Positions 7,738-16,587 are shown, numbered from the stretch's first letter. The stretch: DNA of 64,000 nucleotides from Granulicella sp. 5B5 (GCF_014083945.1 NZ_CP046444.1:2604001-2668000); one strand, 5' to 3'. Made by a program: numbers and translations. Notes: generated by a model from the sequence alone, not told the origin.

Positions 7738-8177
7738 TGGGGACGCGGCGTAAGTCTCGTGAACTGGCGATGCAGATGCTGTTTCAGGGGGACCTCGGGA
7801 AGCAGAAGCCCGAGGAGGTCGAGGAGCTGTTCTGGGAGTCGCGTGAAGATGTGGACGATGAGACGCGGGGGTTCGCGACGGACATTCATCGGCTGGCGAC
7901 CACGCGCGAGGATGAGGTGGACAAGCTGATCGAGAAGCATGCGCAGAACTGGCGGCTGGAGCGCATGGCGACGGTCGATCGCAACCTGTTGCGCGCGGCG
8001 ACGGCGGAGATGCTGGGGTTTCCGAAGACGCCGGCGGCGGTGGTGATCAATGAGACGCTGGAGATTGCGCGCCGCTATGCCGCTCCAGAGAGCATGAACT
8101 TTCTGAATGGCGTGCTGGATGCGATTGGGCATGATCTGTTGCAGCAGAGGCTGGAAAAGACAGGGAATCGGGAATAG
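7737..8177 (+). CDS. nusB: Transcription antitermination factor NusB
   Basis: 146 aa all-helical RNA-binding protein that with NusE (S10, rpsJ in this window) binds boxA in rRNA leaders and suppresses termination. It begins RRKSRELAMQMLFQ and has the family AVVINETLEIARRYAAPESMNFLNGVLD segment (split here: NETLEIARRYA, then FLNGVLDAIG). Start overlaps the ribH stop. Oddly, its stop codon TAG (8175-8177) lies inside a G-rich heptad array, so the C-terminal residues TGNRE are encoded by the repeat. Two boxA-like sites are present in the rRNA operon at 45142 and 47438. Confidence 0.95.
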   Translation: MGTRRKSRELAMQMLFQGDLGKQKPEEVEELFWESREDVDDETRGFATDIHRLATTREDEVDKLIEKHAQNWRLERMATVDRNLLRAATAEMLGFPKTPAAVVINETLEIARRYAAPESMNFLNGVLDAIGHDLLQQRLEKTGNRE

Positions 8178-8191
8178 GGAGTAGGGAGTAG
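8161..8191 (+). repeat. G-rich heptad array containing the nusB stop codon
   Basis: Four heptads (GGGAATC, GGGAATA, GGGAGTA, GGGAGTA) with four GGG runs spaced by four bases. The TAG of the second heptad is the nusB stop, and the array is followed by a terminator. Confidence 0.85.
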
Positions 8192-8198
8192 AAATGCG

Positions 8199-8222
8199 AA
8201 GGCCGCCCGATTGGGCGGCCTT
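8199..8222. terminator. Bidirectional intrinsic terminator between nusB and the 8248 gene
   Basis: Perfect stem with arms AAGGCCGCCC (8199-8208) and GGGCGGCCTT (8213-8222), loop GATT, followed by TTCTTTGT on the plus strand. It lies between convergent genes and can end both. Confidence 0.88.
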
Positions 8223-8247
8223 CTTTGTGTCTACTTGCTACAGCTTC

Positions 8248-10908
8248 TTAGTTGAGGGTCTTCTTTGGCTTCTGGGCGATCAGGTCGATGGGAGCGGTAC
8301 CGGTGCCGGTGGCGAGAGGCAGCGCTGGAGTGAGCACGCTGGTCTCGGTAGCGGTGGTGCCGCTGATGGTGAAGACATGGACCTGGTTGTCTCCGGAGGT
8401 GCCGGCGTAGAAGGTGGTGCCGTCGGTGGAGAAGACGCCGGAGATCGGCGCGGAGGCTGCTGTGGCTCCGTTGCCGAGGGTGATGGGAACGAGAGTGCCA
8501 GCACCGGAGGCCGAGGGGATGTACTCCGGCAGGATGCCGCTGGAGCCGGAGTAGGTGACGAAGGCCAGAGAGGAGTTGGCTTCCGGAATCACCTTAGTGA
8601 TGGCCGTGGCGGTGATACCGGTAAGCGGTGTGGTAGTGAAGGTGGTGGGGAAGTAGTTGGTGGGGAGCGCGGTGCCTGCGGGTGGGCAGGCAGCCTGCTC
8701 AGGGTTAGTTTTGGGGGCTGTTGGATTTACGGTGCCGCTTAGATTGACGTCGGTGAGGGTGGGTGTGCCGGAGGCGGTGGCACCGATGATGTGCAGGCCA
8801 TCGTTGGTCGCGGCAAGCTTGTCGGTGGGTGTGGGCGCGGACGACTCACTCGCCAGAGGAGCGAAGTTGTTGACCACAGTTTGCGGCGTGCCTGTGCCAG
8901 TGAGTGTGCCGACGGGGCAGTAGCTGCGGGCCTCGGTGTACTGGCCGGCGAAGAAGGCCCCGACGCTGGGAACCATCACAGCGGCATCGGTGTATGCCTG
9001 GTCTTTGCCGTCGAGAGTGGTCTCTTCCCAGTTGGTGAAGGCGGAATAGGTGAGGATCTGATTCTTGCCTTGCAGGGTGATGTAGACGGTCTGCGAGTCT
9101 GGCGACCACCTGGCGCTGTTGGCGACGCCGCCGTAGCTGCTGATGACAGCACTGCTGGAGGCACTGTAGAGCGAGACGGTCTGACGGACGGGGTCGGTGA
9201 CGACGACGGTGGAACCGTCCGGGGAGACGGCCAGGACGGTGCCGGGGACGTTCTCATTTACGGCTCCGATGGTGTTGGTAGCCGTGCTGATGGTTTGAAG
9301 ACCCTGGGAGCTGCCGAGGTAGATGGTCGACCCGTCCTGCGTGATGACCATGGAGTTGGGCACGTACTGCAGCTTGATGGCCGAGCTGATCTGGCCGAGC
9401 GTGAAGTCGCGCGGTGTGACGTACTGGGACTGCGTGCTGCCCATGTAGATCACTTCGCTGGCCGTGCCGGGGGCGGTGATGGTGACCCCGTTGGAGGTGA
9501 TCGGCTGGCCGTTGCCGAAGAGGCCGATCTGGCTGAAGGGCGCCGGGTTGCAGCTGCCGGGCAGGCAGACGGCGGTGAGGACCGCGGTTCCCGGATAGGT
9601 GGGAGTGACCGAGCCGACGGCTGCGGGAATGGTCTGCGGCGTGGTGGACTGGAACTCCAGGCTGAGGCCGTTCAGCGTAACGCCGTTGGTGTCCTTGACG
9701 ACGGTGGTGAGTGGCAGCAGGTTGTTGGGGCCAACGGTGGCGCTGGTGGCACCCGTGGGGGTTTGAAGGGTGATGCTGGCTGGCGGGCAGGTGGAGAAGA
9801 AGCCTGACTGCGTGGCGGTGGAGGAGTTCGAGACGTTGGCGGTGATGAGCGTGCTGCCGGGCAGGTTGGCGGTGGCGATGCCGTTTTCGTCGATGGTGAC
9901 GATGCCGGAGCTGAGCGGCGAGTAGCTGATGTGGCCAACCGAGCAGGTGACGTTGTCCGCTGGCGAGGTGCCGCCGTTGGCGTAGATGCGAGCGACCAGC
10001 TGCCCCGTCTGGCCCTGCGAGAGGCACTTGCCGGCGGTATAGACGCCGGTGGTGGCGGAGGGGCTGGTGCCGACGGTGTTATTCGGGCAGCAATCCGTGC
10101 CGGGGTCGGTGGTGCAGGAGGCCGTGGCGCCGCCGAGAACGATGCCCGTGACGACCGGATGCACGTAGATAGCGATGCCGTTGGAGGTAGCACCGCCTCC
10201 TCCTTCGGCCGTGGCGGTGACGTAGGCGAGGGAGCCGTTGGGGATGAAGTTGATCGTCGGAGCCGCGGTGTAGGTGACGGTGACGACGTCGTTCTTCTGC
10301 ACGGCGAGGATGCCGGAGGTGATGGTCTGTGTGGTCGTGACGCCACTGTCGGTCAGCGTGATGGATGTGACCGTGCCTCCTATGAACTGGAGCGCGCCTG
10401 GGTTGGCGGCGGTATAGGTATAGTTGACGGGGCTGCCTGTGGCCGCAGGGACCGAGAGCGTGATCGTGGGAGCCTGGGTGGGCGGCGTGGCGTAGGGCTG
10501 GCAGACCGTGTAGTCCTGGATACCGCCGCCGGTGTTGCGGTTCCAGATGCCGGCGCAGACCTGGCCGGTGGAGGGGTTGATGTCCGCGACGGCCATATTG
10601 CTGGTGGCATAGATCCACTTGGAGACGCTGACAGAGGCGCCTTTGCAGTCGATGGCGGTGGCAGAGAGGGCCGAGCCGATCTGGGTGTAGTTGAGCGATT
10701 CGCCGGTGGTGGCGAGGGTCGGAGAGAGAGAGATGCTGGCGATCTGACCCGTGGCCGGACCGGAGTCGCCGCCGTTGCAATAGACAACGGTAGCCGCGTG
10801 ATGACCGCAGCCGACGACGGAAAGACCGACGGGGAGCGCACTCACCGACGCAAGACACAAGCCAATTATTCTGACCCAACGCACAGCACTTCGTGAAAAC
10901 AACCGCAC
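8248..10908 (-). CDS. Large exported lipoprotein with Ig-like repeats and a propeller
   Basis: 886 aa, very rich in Thr, Ser, Gly and Ala. The N-terminal signal (VRIIGLCLASVSALPVGLSVVGC) ends in a likely lipid-modified Cys, though VVGC is not an ideal lipobox. The first half has bacterial Ig-like (Big_2) features, such as repeated ITANVSNSS-type and SITLSPT-type strands; the second half has YVTN/PD40-like propeller strands (LAVSPDGSTVVVTD, ARWSPDSQTVYI, VFSTDGTTFYAGT). Such proteins are frequent in Acidobacteriaceae and probably act at the cell surface; ligand unknown. Transcribed convergently to nusB and ending at the shared terminator. Confidence 0.82.
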   Translation of the reverse strand: MRLFSRSAVRWVRIIGLCLASVSALPVGLSVVGCGHHAATVVYCNGGDSGPATGQIASISLSPTLATTGESLNYTQIGSALSATAIDCKGASVSVSKWIYATSNMAVADINPSTGQVCAGIWNRNTGGGIQDYTVCQPYATPPTQAPTITLSVPAATGSPVNYTYTAANPGALQFIGGTVTSITLTDSGVTTTQTITSGILAVQKNDVVTVTYTAAPTINFIPNGSLAYVTATAEGGGGATSNGIAIYVHPVVTGIVLGGATASCTTDPGTDCCPNNTVGTSPSATTGVYTAGKCLSQGQTGQLVARIYANGGTSPADNVTCSVGHISYSPLSSGIVTIDENGIATANLPGSTLITANVSNSSTATQSGFFSTCPPASITLQTPTGATSATVGPNNLLPLTTVVKDTNGVTLNGLSLEFQSTTPQTIPAAVGSVTPTYPGTAVLTAVCLPGSCNPAPFSQIGLFGNGQPITSNGVTITAPGTASEVIYMGSTQSQYVTPRDFTLGQISSAIKLQYVPNSMVITQDGSTIYLGSSQGLQTISTATNTIGAVNENVPGTVLAVSPDGSTVVVTDPVRQTVSLYSASSSAVISSYGGVANSARWSPDSQTVYITLQGKNQILTYSAFTNWEETTLDGKDQAYTDAAVMVPSVGAFFAGQYTEARSYCPVGTLTGTGTPQTVVNNFAPLASESSAPTPTDKLAATNDGLHIIGATASGTPTLTDVNLSGTVNPTAPKTNPEQAACPPAGTALPTNYFPTTFTTTPLTGITATAITKVIPEANSSLAFVTYSGSSGILPEYIPSASGAGTLVPITLGNGATAASAPISGVFSTDGTTFYAGTSGDNQVHVFTISGTTATETSVLTPALPLATGTGTAPIDLIAQKPKKTLN

Positions 10909-11065
10909 TAAGAACCTCCCCGCTCAACCGGAACTGAAGCTGAACGGTCTTTCCCGCCAACCTTACGCACTCCGAGTTACCAGTTTAGGGGTTGGACGTG
11001 GATGGGGCAAGGAGGGTGAGGCCGAAAGCGAGTGATAAGTGACAAGCGGTAAGTGAAAAGGAAGA

Positions 11066-11088
11066 GGCGGCAGGATGAACCCGCCGCC
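11066..11088 (-). terminator. Intrinsic terminator after the S9 peptidase gene
   Basis: On the minus strand the arms GGCGGCGGG and CCTGCCGCC pair over 9 bp (one G-T) around the loop TTCAT, followed by TCTTCCTTTTC. A second small stem (CCGGGA...TCCCGG, 11101-11131) lies nearer the stop. The gap 10909-11150 has no gene. Confidence 0.65.
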
Positions 11089-11150
11089 CGCTTCGTTAAA
11101 CCGGGAAAAGACCGAACCGTCTCCATCCCGGATTGGTGACCGTTTATCCC

Positions 11151-13157
11151 CTACTTCGCTGGCATGTACTCGGCGAACCATTTGACCTCGCGGGCCATGC
11201 GGTCGGCGATGTGGGCGGGGTTGCGGAAGCCGTGGCCTTCGTCGGGGTAGATGACGAGCTGGGTTTTGACACCCATCGCTTTGAGGGCGTGCCACATCTC
11301 GAAGGACTGCGGGGCGGGGCACTCGCCGTCGCGGTCGCCGACGATGATGAGCATCGGGGTTTTGGACTTGTGGATGTAGGTGATGGCCGAGGACTTCGCG
11401 TAGACCGCCGGGTCGTCGTAGACGCTGGCGCCGAAGAAGGGGACCATCCACTGGTCGATGGAGTTCTCGCCGTAGTAGCTCTGCCAGTTGGAGATGCCGG
11501 CGCCGGCGATGATGGTGGCGAAGCGGTCGGTCTGGGTCTCGGCGAACATGCTCATGAAGCCACCGTAGCTCCAGCCGGTGAGGCCTTCGCGGTGCTTGTC
11601 GATGGGGTACTTGGCTTCGAGCATGTCGAGGCCCTTGAGGATGTCGCGGAGGTCGCCGTAACCGAAGTCCTTGCGGTTGGCCTGGACGAACTTTTCGCCC
11701 TGGCCGAAGCTGCCGCGGGGGTTGGGCTGGAACTCGAAGTAGCCGTGCTCGGCCCAGTTGCCGCCACCGAAGCGTGAGCCGACCGAGGAGGATGGGCCGC
11801 CGTGGACGGTGACGATGAGGGGATACTTCTTCGCGGGGTTGTAGTTGGCCGGGAAGGTGAGCCAGCCCTGGACGTGGAAACCTTCGTTCTCCCACTCAAC
11901 GGACTCGGTGCGGGCGGCGGGTTTGAGGCCTACGTTAAGGTGCGTGAGCTGCTTCTCATAGCCAGTGCGGCCCACCCATACCTCGGGTGCGGCATTAATG
12001 CCCGACTTGGCGTAGGCGATGAGGCGGGCGGTAAAGGAGACCGTGACGGAGTCCTTGATGGCCCCGCCGGAGATGGTGGTCTGGCCGAGATCGAGCGTGG
12101 AGTTCGGGACGATCTCGCGTTTTGCGATGTTGACATCGGGCAGGAGCGTGCTGCCGCGGCGGTCCTCGACGATGCCGATGGTGCCGTTGTTGAGCCAGGC
12201 TTCGAAGCAGGGGGTGCCGTCGATGTTGGGGGTGACGTCGGTGGGCTCGCCGCCTTTGCTGTCGACGACCCAGACGTCACCGCCGGTGGAACCCTGGTCG
12301 GACATCAGGCCACCGATGAAGGCGATCTTGCTGCCGTCGGGGGAGTAGCGCGGGACGGCGAGTTGCAGACCGTGCATCGCAGTGGTGGTGGTGTTGGGGT
12401 CGAAGACGACGGTGGGCGCAGAGCCTGAGGCTACCGGCTCACTGTAGAGCTTCGCGATCCACCAGGTGTTTTCGCCGGGAGGGTTGGCGGCGGTGTAGGC
12501 GATCTTCGCGGAGTCGGGGCTCCAGCCAAATTCGTAGACGTGGAGTTTCTCCGGGGTGACCCAGTCACCGTTGCCGGTGGCGGCATCCACCTTGTAGATG
12601 CGCTGGATTTCGACGTGGTCTTCGCCGATGACGCCGTCCCAGGGAGGCATGGCGTCGAGGGCGCCAGCGGAGCGGGTGGCGTTCTCGACGAAGAGGAAGG
12701 CGATGGATTTGCCGTCGGGCGAGTATGCCATCTCGTGGAGCTCACCGATGAGGTGGGTGAGCTGCTTGAACTGGCCGGTGGCGCGGGACCAGAGGAGGAC
12801 TTCTTCCTGGCCCTTTTTGGCATCGGTGGCACAGGTGGAGAGGATGGCGAGGGTCTGGCTGTCGGGCGACCAGATGGGATCTTCGGTGGTGCAGCCGGCC
12901 GGGCCGGGGGGTGTGAGGAGCTTGTCCTGCTCCGAAGTGCGGGCAGGGTCGATGACGGAGACCAGATGCAGTGCGCCGCCACCGCGGCGGCCGACGATGT
13001 AGGTTACGAACGCGCCGTCGGGGGAGATGGCGACGCCGGACGGCGTGACGGCGCGCTCGGCCCGCTGGGCAGAGAGCGATGCCGGGAGCGCGAGGAGCGA
13101 TAGAGAGCAGGCGGCGGCTGCGATAGGCAGCAGGTGGGCGCGGTGGAAAAGGTTCAT
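11151..13157 (-). CDS. S9 family peptidase (prolyl oligopeptidase/DPP type), exported
   Basis: 668 aa. A signal peptide (residues 1-31, LLPIAAAACSLSLLALPASLSAQ region) sends it out of the cytoplasm. Residues about 40-420 form a PD40/WD40-like propeller (ISPDGAFVTYIV, WSPDSQTLAILS, YSPDGKSIAFLF), and the C-terminal alpha/beta-hydrolase carries the triad Ser530 in GWSYGGFM, Asp610 in GDRDGECP and His642 in EGHGFR. These enzymes trim peptides from proteins. An in-frame extension to 13703 is rejected because the signal peptide begins at the ATG at 13157 and the extension is repeat-derived. Confidence 0.93.
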   Translation of the reverse strand: MNLFHRAHLLPIAAAACSLSLLALPASLSAQRAERAVTPSGVAISPDGAFVTYIVGRRGGGALHLVSVIDPARTSEQDKLLTPPGPAGCTTEDPIWSPDSQTLAILSTCATDAKKGQEEVLLWSRATGQFKQLTHLIGELHEMAYSPDGKSIAFLFVENATRSAGALDAMPPWDGVIGEDHVEIQRIYKVDAATGNGDWVTPEKLHVYEFGWSPDSAKIAYTAANPPGENTWWIAKLYSEPVASGSAPTVVFDPNTTTTAMHGLQLAVPRYSPDGSKIAFIGGLMSDQGSTGGDVWVVDSKGGEPTDVTPNIDGTPCFEAWLNNGTIGIVEDRRGSTLLPDVNIAKREIVPNSTLDLGQTTISGGAIKDSVTVSFTARLIAYAKSGINAAPEVWVGRTGYEKQLTHLNVGLKPAARTESVEWENEGFHVQGWLTFPANYNPAKKYPLIVTVHGGPSSSVGSRFGGGNWAEHGYFEFQPNPRGSFGQGEKFVQANRKDFGYGDLRDILKGLDMLEAKYPIDKHREGLTGWSYGGFMSMFAETQTDRFATIIAGAGISNWQSYYGENSIDQWMVPFFGASVYDDPAVYAKSSAITYIHKSKTPMLIIVGDRDGECPAPQSFEMWHALKAMGVKTQLVIYPDEGHGFRNPAHIADRMAREVKWFAEYMPAK

Positions 13158-13359
13158 GGTGGAAAGGCTATCACCGTGGGGTGGCGGTGTGTCGTAAGGA
13201 GAAGTACGGAGGGCGATTGAGGCGGTGAGTGTCCTGGCGGTGGCTCCCCCGGGTTTTGGCTGCAAGATCCGCAGCGGATTGGGGTTAGGCTCGTAACCGC
13301 CATTGTGGTGACTTTGGTCGCCGAGCTGGCTTGAGCTGTCAAAGAACGGGTTTAATGGG

Positions 13360-13388
13360 AAAGACCCAGCGCTGGGCCGGGTCTTTTG
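13360..13388. terminator. Hairpin with AAAGACCC/GGGTCTTT arms
   Basis: Arms at 13360-13367 and 13379-13386 pair perfectly; a T-rich run follows on the plus strand. On the minus strand it sits downstream of the secreted-protein gene 13528-14061. The gap 13158-13527 otherwise holds only REP-like palindromes. Confidence 0.6.
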
Positions 13389-13458
13389 TGTCTTCGCTGT
13401 TATTGTATCGCGCGTGTCAAGGGAGGCCGAGTGCTCATGAACCCGGAAAGCAGACCTT

Positions 13459-13520
13459 GGGGCTAAAGCCCACTTCATTCGATTGAGCCCTATGAGACCC
13501 GAGGCTGAAGCCTCGGGGTA
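13459..13520. repeat. REP-like palindromes, GGCTRAAGCC core
   Basis: GGGGCTAAAGCCC (about 13459) and CCGAGGCTGAAGCCTCGG (13499-13516) are self-complementary and share the GGCTRAAGCC core with elements near 3486 and 14157. They lie just past the stop of the 13528 gene. Confidence 0.65.
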
Positions 13521-13527
13521 CCTATGT

Positions 13528-14061
13528 TCAGCGGGTGGCGACGAGCATGACGCGGTTGGGTTCGATGTGACAGGTGTGGCCGGGTGTGGCCTCCCAAGTG
13601 GTGCCGCCGACGTAGGTGACCTGGGTGAGGTCGATGCTGCGGATGGAGGTGATGCCCTTGATGCCGAGCTGGGTGTAGCCGTCGGCACCGGGTGCGACGC
13701 CAAGCCGAAGGGTGGCGGGGGTGTCGATGATGCCTGAGGAGCCGGAGCCGGTGGCGACGACGGGCGTGGTATGCGGCTGGGGCGTGAGGCCGTGGACGAT
13801 GACTCGCAAGGAGGTGATGCCGAGGCCGCCGGGGTTCTTGATGGTGAGCTGCACCTGCTGGGAGATGGCGGCGTGGGTGCCGGAGTCGACGATAACCGTG
13901 CCGGGGGTGGTGGTGAGTTGGGCGCGGAAGCCGACGGGGCAGGAGGACTGCTGCTGGGATGGGTTGGTCACTTCGGCCTGCACCATAGCAGTCTGCGCGG
14001 CTGCGGTGAAGGGAAGGGTGACGAGAGCGATTGCTGCTGTGTGGGTGAGGGTGCGGCGCAT
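13528..14061 (-). CDS. Predicted secreted protein, function unknown
   Basis: 177 aa with a clear signal peptide (RRTLTHTAAIALVTLPFTAAAQ, cleavage after AAA/AQ). The mature part is beta-rich with Thr/Gly/Val-rich strands (VQLTIKNPGGLGITSLRVIV) and two cysteines (CPVGFRAQL; GHTCHIEP) that could form a disulfide. No enzyme motif seen. Flanked on both sides by repeat-rich DNA, with no evident operon partner. Confidence 0.72.
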   Translation of the reverse strand: MRRTLTHTAAIALVTLPFTAAAQTAMVQAEVTNPSQQQSSCPVGFRAQLTTTPGTVIVDSGTHAAISQQVQLTIKNPGGLGITSLRVIVHGLTPQPHTTPVVATGSGSSGIIDTPATLRLGVAPGADGYTQLGIKGITSIRSIDLTQVTYVGGTTWEATPGHTCHIEPNRVMLVATR

Positions 14062-14149
14062 GAGGGAACCTCCGGGAGTCGGTGGTACTTGCGGCGTACA
14101 GGAGAAGGATACTCCTGGGTTGGACGTGTGGGCGAGGGGAAGGTCTGTT

Positions 14150-14400
14150 GAGACCCGGGGCTGAAGCCCCTTTGTTGAGGGGTGCTGGTTTCAGGGGCCT
14201 GAAGGCCCCTGCTCCCTCCGGGTCTGCTCGCGCCTTTGGCGCTTGCTGCGGCAAAGGCGGGGGCTTCGGCTACGCCCTTTGGGCTGCGCTCAGGATGATG
14301 GCGTAGAACAGGCAACGACAAGAACAAGAGCAACCGCAGGTCTCTCCGCTACGCAGGACGATAAAACTGTCCTGCTTCGGTCGAGATGACACATCTGTAG
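14150..14400. repeat. Cluster of REP-like elements
   Basis: This 250-base stretch combines CCCGGGGCTGAAGCCCC (about 14155), the self-pairing CAGGGGCCTGAAGGCCCCTG (about 14190) and the TCTCTCC...GGTCGAGATGACA element (14339-14392). The gap 14062-14445 has no gene. Confidence 0.7.
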
Positions 14401-14445
14401 GGTCTGTAGGGAGTGAAGAGAACAGTTGGAGCGAAGAAAACAGTC

Positions 14446-15177
14446 TTAGTCTGTGCGCACGACGCGATGGAGGATGACCTCGCGGAGGTCGATGAAGCCG
14501 AGGCGGTGGTAGAGGGCGATGGCGTTGGCGTTGTTGGAGGCGACGTGGAGGACGCTCGTGGCGTCGAGCGTGCGCTGTATGTGGATGAGCTTGCGGAGGA
14601 GCTGGGCGGCGTAGCCGTGGCCTCGGTGGGCTGGGTGGGTGCAGAGGCCGCTGATCTCGCGCCAGATAGGGTTGGGCGCGTTGGGGGCGGGGTTGGGCGT
14701 GGAGCAGATGAGGCGCTCGCCGCACATGGCGATGAGTTGGCCGGCGGTGTCGCGGATGCCGAAGTAGTGGCCCATGACGTGGGTGCGGAGGCGGAAGAAG
14801 CCGGGGAAGGCGATGTTGGTGAGGGAGACCATCTCGGCTGCGTGGGAGCTGTTGAGCGGGAGGATGGTGGCGTCGCTGGGGGCTTCGGGTAAAGGGAGGT
14901 CGCCGGGGTAGAGCATCTGAAGGCAGGTGATGGTGTTGTCGTGGGTGAGGCCGGGGATGGTGGGTGGGGCGTCGTGGAAGAGCCAGGTGTGCTCGCCGGG
15001 GGCGAGGAGGTCGTGGAGGTTGGCGAGGGCTTCGGGGGTGTTGGTGGCGACGGCGGCGAAGGGAGCGATGTCGGCGGGGTATTTGGAGGCCAGGCCGAGA
15101 GATTGGGAGAGGTGGCGGTGCTCGGTCAAGAGGGCGCTGCGGGGGGCGTCGGCGAAGGGGTCGAGCGTCTCGGGCAT
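14446..15177 (-). CDS. GNAT family N-acetyltransferase
   Basis: 243 aa. The C-terminal half has the GNAT acetyl-CoA site HPAHRGHGYAAQLLRKL, followed by LHVASNNANAIALYHRLGF, the usual motif-B tail. The N-terminal half (LLTEHRHLSQSLGLASKYP, LHDLLAPGEHTWLFHD) is a separate alpha/beta part, as in two-lobed GNATs of the FeeM/GCN5 type. Substrate unknown. The ATG at 15177 is chosen because the in-frame extension to 15483 is made of repeat sequence and lacks family features. Confidence 0.88.
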   Translation of the reverse strand: MPETLDPFADAPRSALLTEHRHLSQSLGLASKYPADIAPFAAVATNTPEALANLHDLLAPGEHTWLFHDAPPTIPGLTHDNTITCLQMLYPGDLPLPEAPSDATILPLNSSHAAEMVSLTNIAFPGFFRLRTHVMGHYFGIRDTAGQLIAMCGERLICSTPNPAPNAPNPIWREISGLCTHPAHRGHGYAAQLLRKLIHIQRTLDATSVLHVASNNANAIALYHRLGFIDLREVILHRVVRTD

Positions 15178-15295
15178 GAGGATAGGGTACGCTCGCGCCT
15201 TTGGCGCTTGCTGCGGTAGACGCAGGTCTCTCCACTGCGCATCGCGATGCTCCGGTCGAGATGACACTTCATGGGTGGGTGGGGAATCCTGTGAA

Positions 15296-15321
15296 CCCAC
15301 GTCTCGGAAGCGAGACGTGGG
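15296..15321. repeat. Perfect hairpin in repeat-rich gap
   Basis: Arms CCCACGTCTCG and CGAGACGTGGG pair perfectly. Upstream (15219-15267) is another copy of the TCTCTCC...CCGGTCGAGATGACA element. These lie 5' of the acetyltransferase gene. Confidence 0.6.
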
Positions 15322-15411
15322 GCACCCCGCATCCTCCCTAAAATCAATAAATAAACTGCGTCCACTCCTTTGTCTTGCACCATTGCTGAGAGTCTGAAAG
15401 CATAATTTGGC

Positions 15412-15576
15412 ATGAAGCTTATAGGGATGTTCGGGGTGTTTATTCTCGTCGCGGCAGTGTGTGCGCTGAAGTTCTCCCAGCATCCCATCATTTGGCTTGT
15501 CGGCCTGACAGCCTCAATCCCGCTATTCGCTGCCATTGCGGGAGCATTTCTGCGATCCAATCAAAAATCAAATTGA
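15412..15576 (+). CDS. Small predicted membrane protein
   Basis: 54 codons encoding two hydrophobic stretches (LIGMFGVFILVAAVCAL and IIWLVGLTASIPLFAAIAGAF) joined by a short polar turn, ending LRSNQKSN. The hairpin-membrane layout and the clean start and stop favour a real gene, but there is no strong Shine-Dalgarno match (only AGCATAATTTGGC precedes). It ends 23 bases before the predicted str promoter. Function unknown. Confidence 0.4.
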   Translation: MKLIGMFGVFILVAAVCALKFSQHPIIWLVGLTASIPLFAAIAGAFLRSNQKSN

Positions 15577-15599
15577 TTCACACCCAAAGTGCGTTTTTG

Positions 15600-15628
15600 T
15601 TGACTCCAGCCGCACCTCTTGATACAGT
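15600..15628 (+). promoter_or_regulatory. Predicted sigma-70 promoter of the str operon
   Basis: TTGACT (15600-15605), 17-base spacer, TACAGT (15623-15628). It is the only good match found upstream of rpsL and points to a leader of about 560 bases. Confidence 0.55.
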
Positions 15629-16194
15629 GAGAAGGTTCCGCGAGTATCCGGAACGCGCTGTCTTGAAGAGGCGCTGCCGTCTGGATGAGGCTTAGTTGCT
15701 GGGGAGAGATGGACGCAGCCCCGCACTACACTGGATACAAGAGATGTTCCGCAAGTCTCCCTGAGGCTGGATTTCGGGGAGCGGTTACGATGCGGCCCTA
15801 TCTATCGCGCCTGCGACACCCTTCTCCCTGCCGCACTCAAAGCGGGACCCCATGAGGACGGGCTATGCGGGCCGAAACAGCGCGAAACGGAGTTGATCCG
15901 GACGAAATCGTTCAGGCATCAGCCACCGTCGACTGTTCATCGCCTTGAGTGTTGTTTGGCAGTAACGCGGTAAAACGCGTGGTTGTATGCGCAGTGGAGT
16001 TTTACGGCCGCGCGCAGGATTCAGAACTTCGCCGGAGCTGCGGGCTTTTGGAAACGAAAGCTATGCGGGCTCCGCCTTCTGTGCGTTTGCATGGAAGTAG
16101 CGCGAGAGGAGCTGCCCTGCGCCGTGTCCGAGAGAGAAATCGGAAGCCCGGCTGCGAAGGTAGACCGGAGTTGCATAAGGAAGAGGTTTTAGAA
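15629..16194 (+). other. Long ORF-free leader ahead of rpsL, possibly structured RNA
   Basis: No supported gene in 566 bases. A GTTCCG/CGGAAC hairpin lies at 15635-15654. GATACA...TTCCGC blocks recur at 15621 and 15734, suggesting a partly duplicated segment. At about 15743-15775 the run ATGTTCCGCAAG, then CCCTGAG and GGATTT, loosely recalls the 5' half of 6S RNA, and TGTT-CCGCA can pair with TGCGG...AACA near 15866-15880. This resemblance is by eye only. The leader could hold an RNA gene, a ribosomal-protein autoregulatory site, or both. Confidence 0.35.
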
Positions 16195-16578
16195 GTGCCT
16201 ACATTTCATCAGCTCGTGAAGCAGGGCCGGACGCCGACCCGTTATAAGACCGCCTCGCCTGCGCTGCAGGGTTCGCCCCAGCGTCGCGGCGTCTGCACGC
16301 GTGTGTACACGCAGACCCCCAAGAAGCCGAACTCGGCGCTGCGTAAGGTTGCGCGTGTTCGCCTGACCAATGGCATCGAGGTCACGACGTACATTCCGGG
16401 CATCGGCCACAACTTGCAGGAGCACTCGATTGTGCTGATCCGCGGCGGCCGTGTGAAGGATCTCCCGGGTGTTCGTTACCACGTTGTTCGCGGCACGCTG
16501 GATTCGGTTGGCGTTGCGAACCGCAAGCAGAGCCGCTCGAAGTACGGCGCGAAGAGGCCGAAGGCTGCCGCCAAGTAG
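16195..16578 (+). CDS. rpsL: 30S ribosomal protein S12
   Basis: 127 aa S12, the decoding-site protein. It begins [18 protein letters not shown] from GTG after a strong AAGGAAGAGG (16178-16187). The loop [15 protein letters not shown] and the segment [12 protein letters not shown] carry the lysines and proline tied to streptomycin response, with wild-type residues. First gene of the str operon; a 127-base gap with a hairpin precedes rpsG. Upstream in-frame codons to 15949 do not look like S12. Confidence 0.97.
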   Translation: MPTFHQLVKQGRTPTRYKTASPALQGSPQRRGVCTRVYTQTPKKPNSALRKVARVRLTNGIEVTTYIPGIGHNLQEHSIVLIRGGRVKDLPGVRYHVVRGTLDSVGVANRKQSRSKYGAKRPKAAAK

Positions 16579-16587
16579 AGATTTGTG

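Noticed and set aside
15949-16194. N-terminal extension of S12
   Set aside because: S12 proteins begin PTxxQLVRxGR; the GTG at 16195 has a strong ribosome-binding site and the extension is not conserved sequence to my knowledge.
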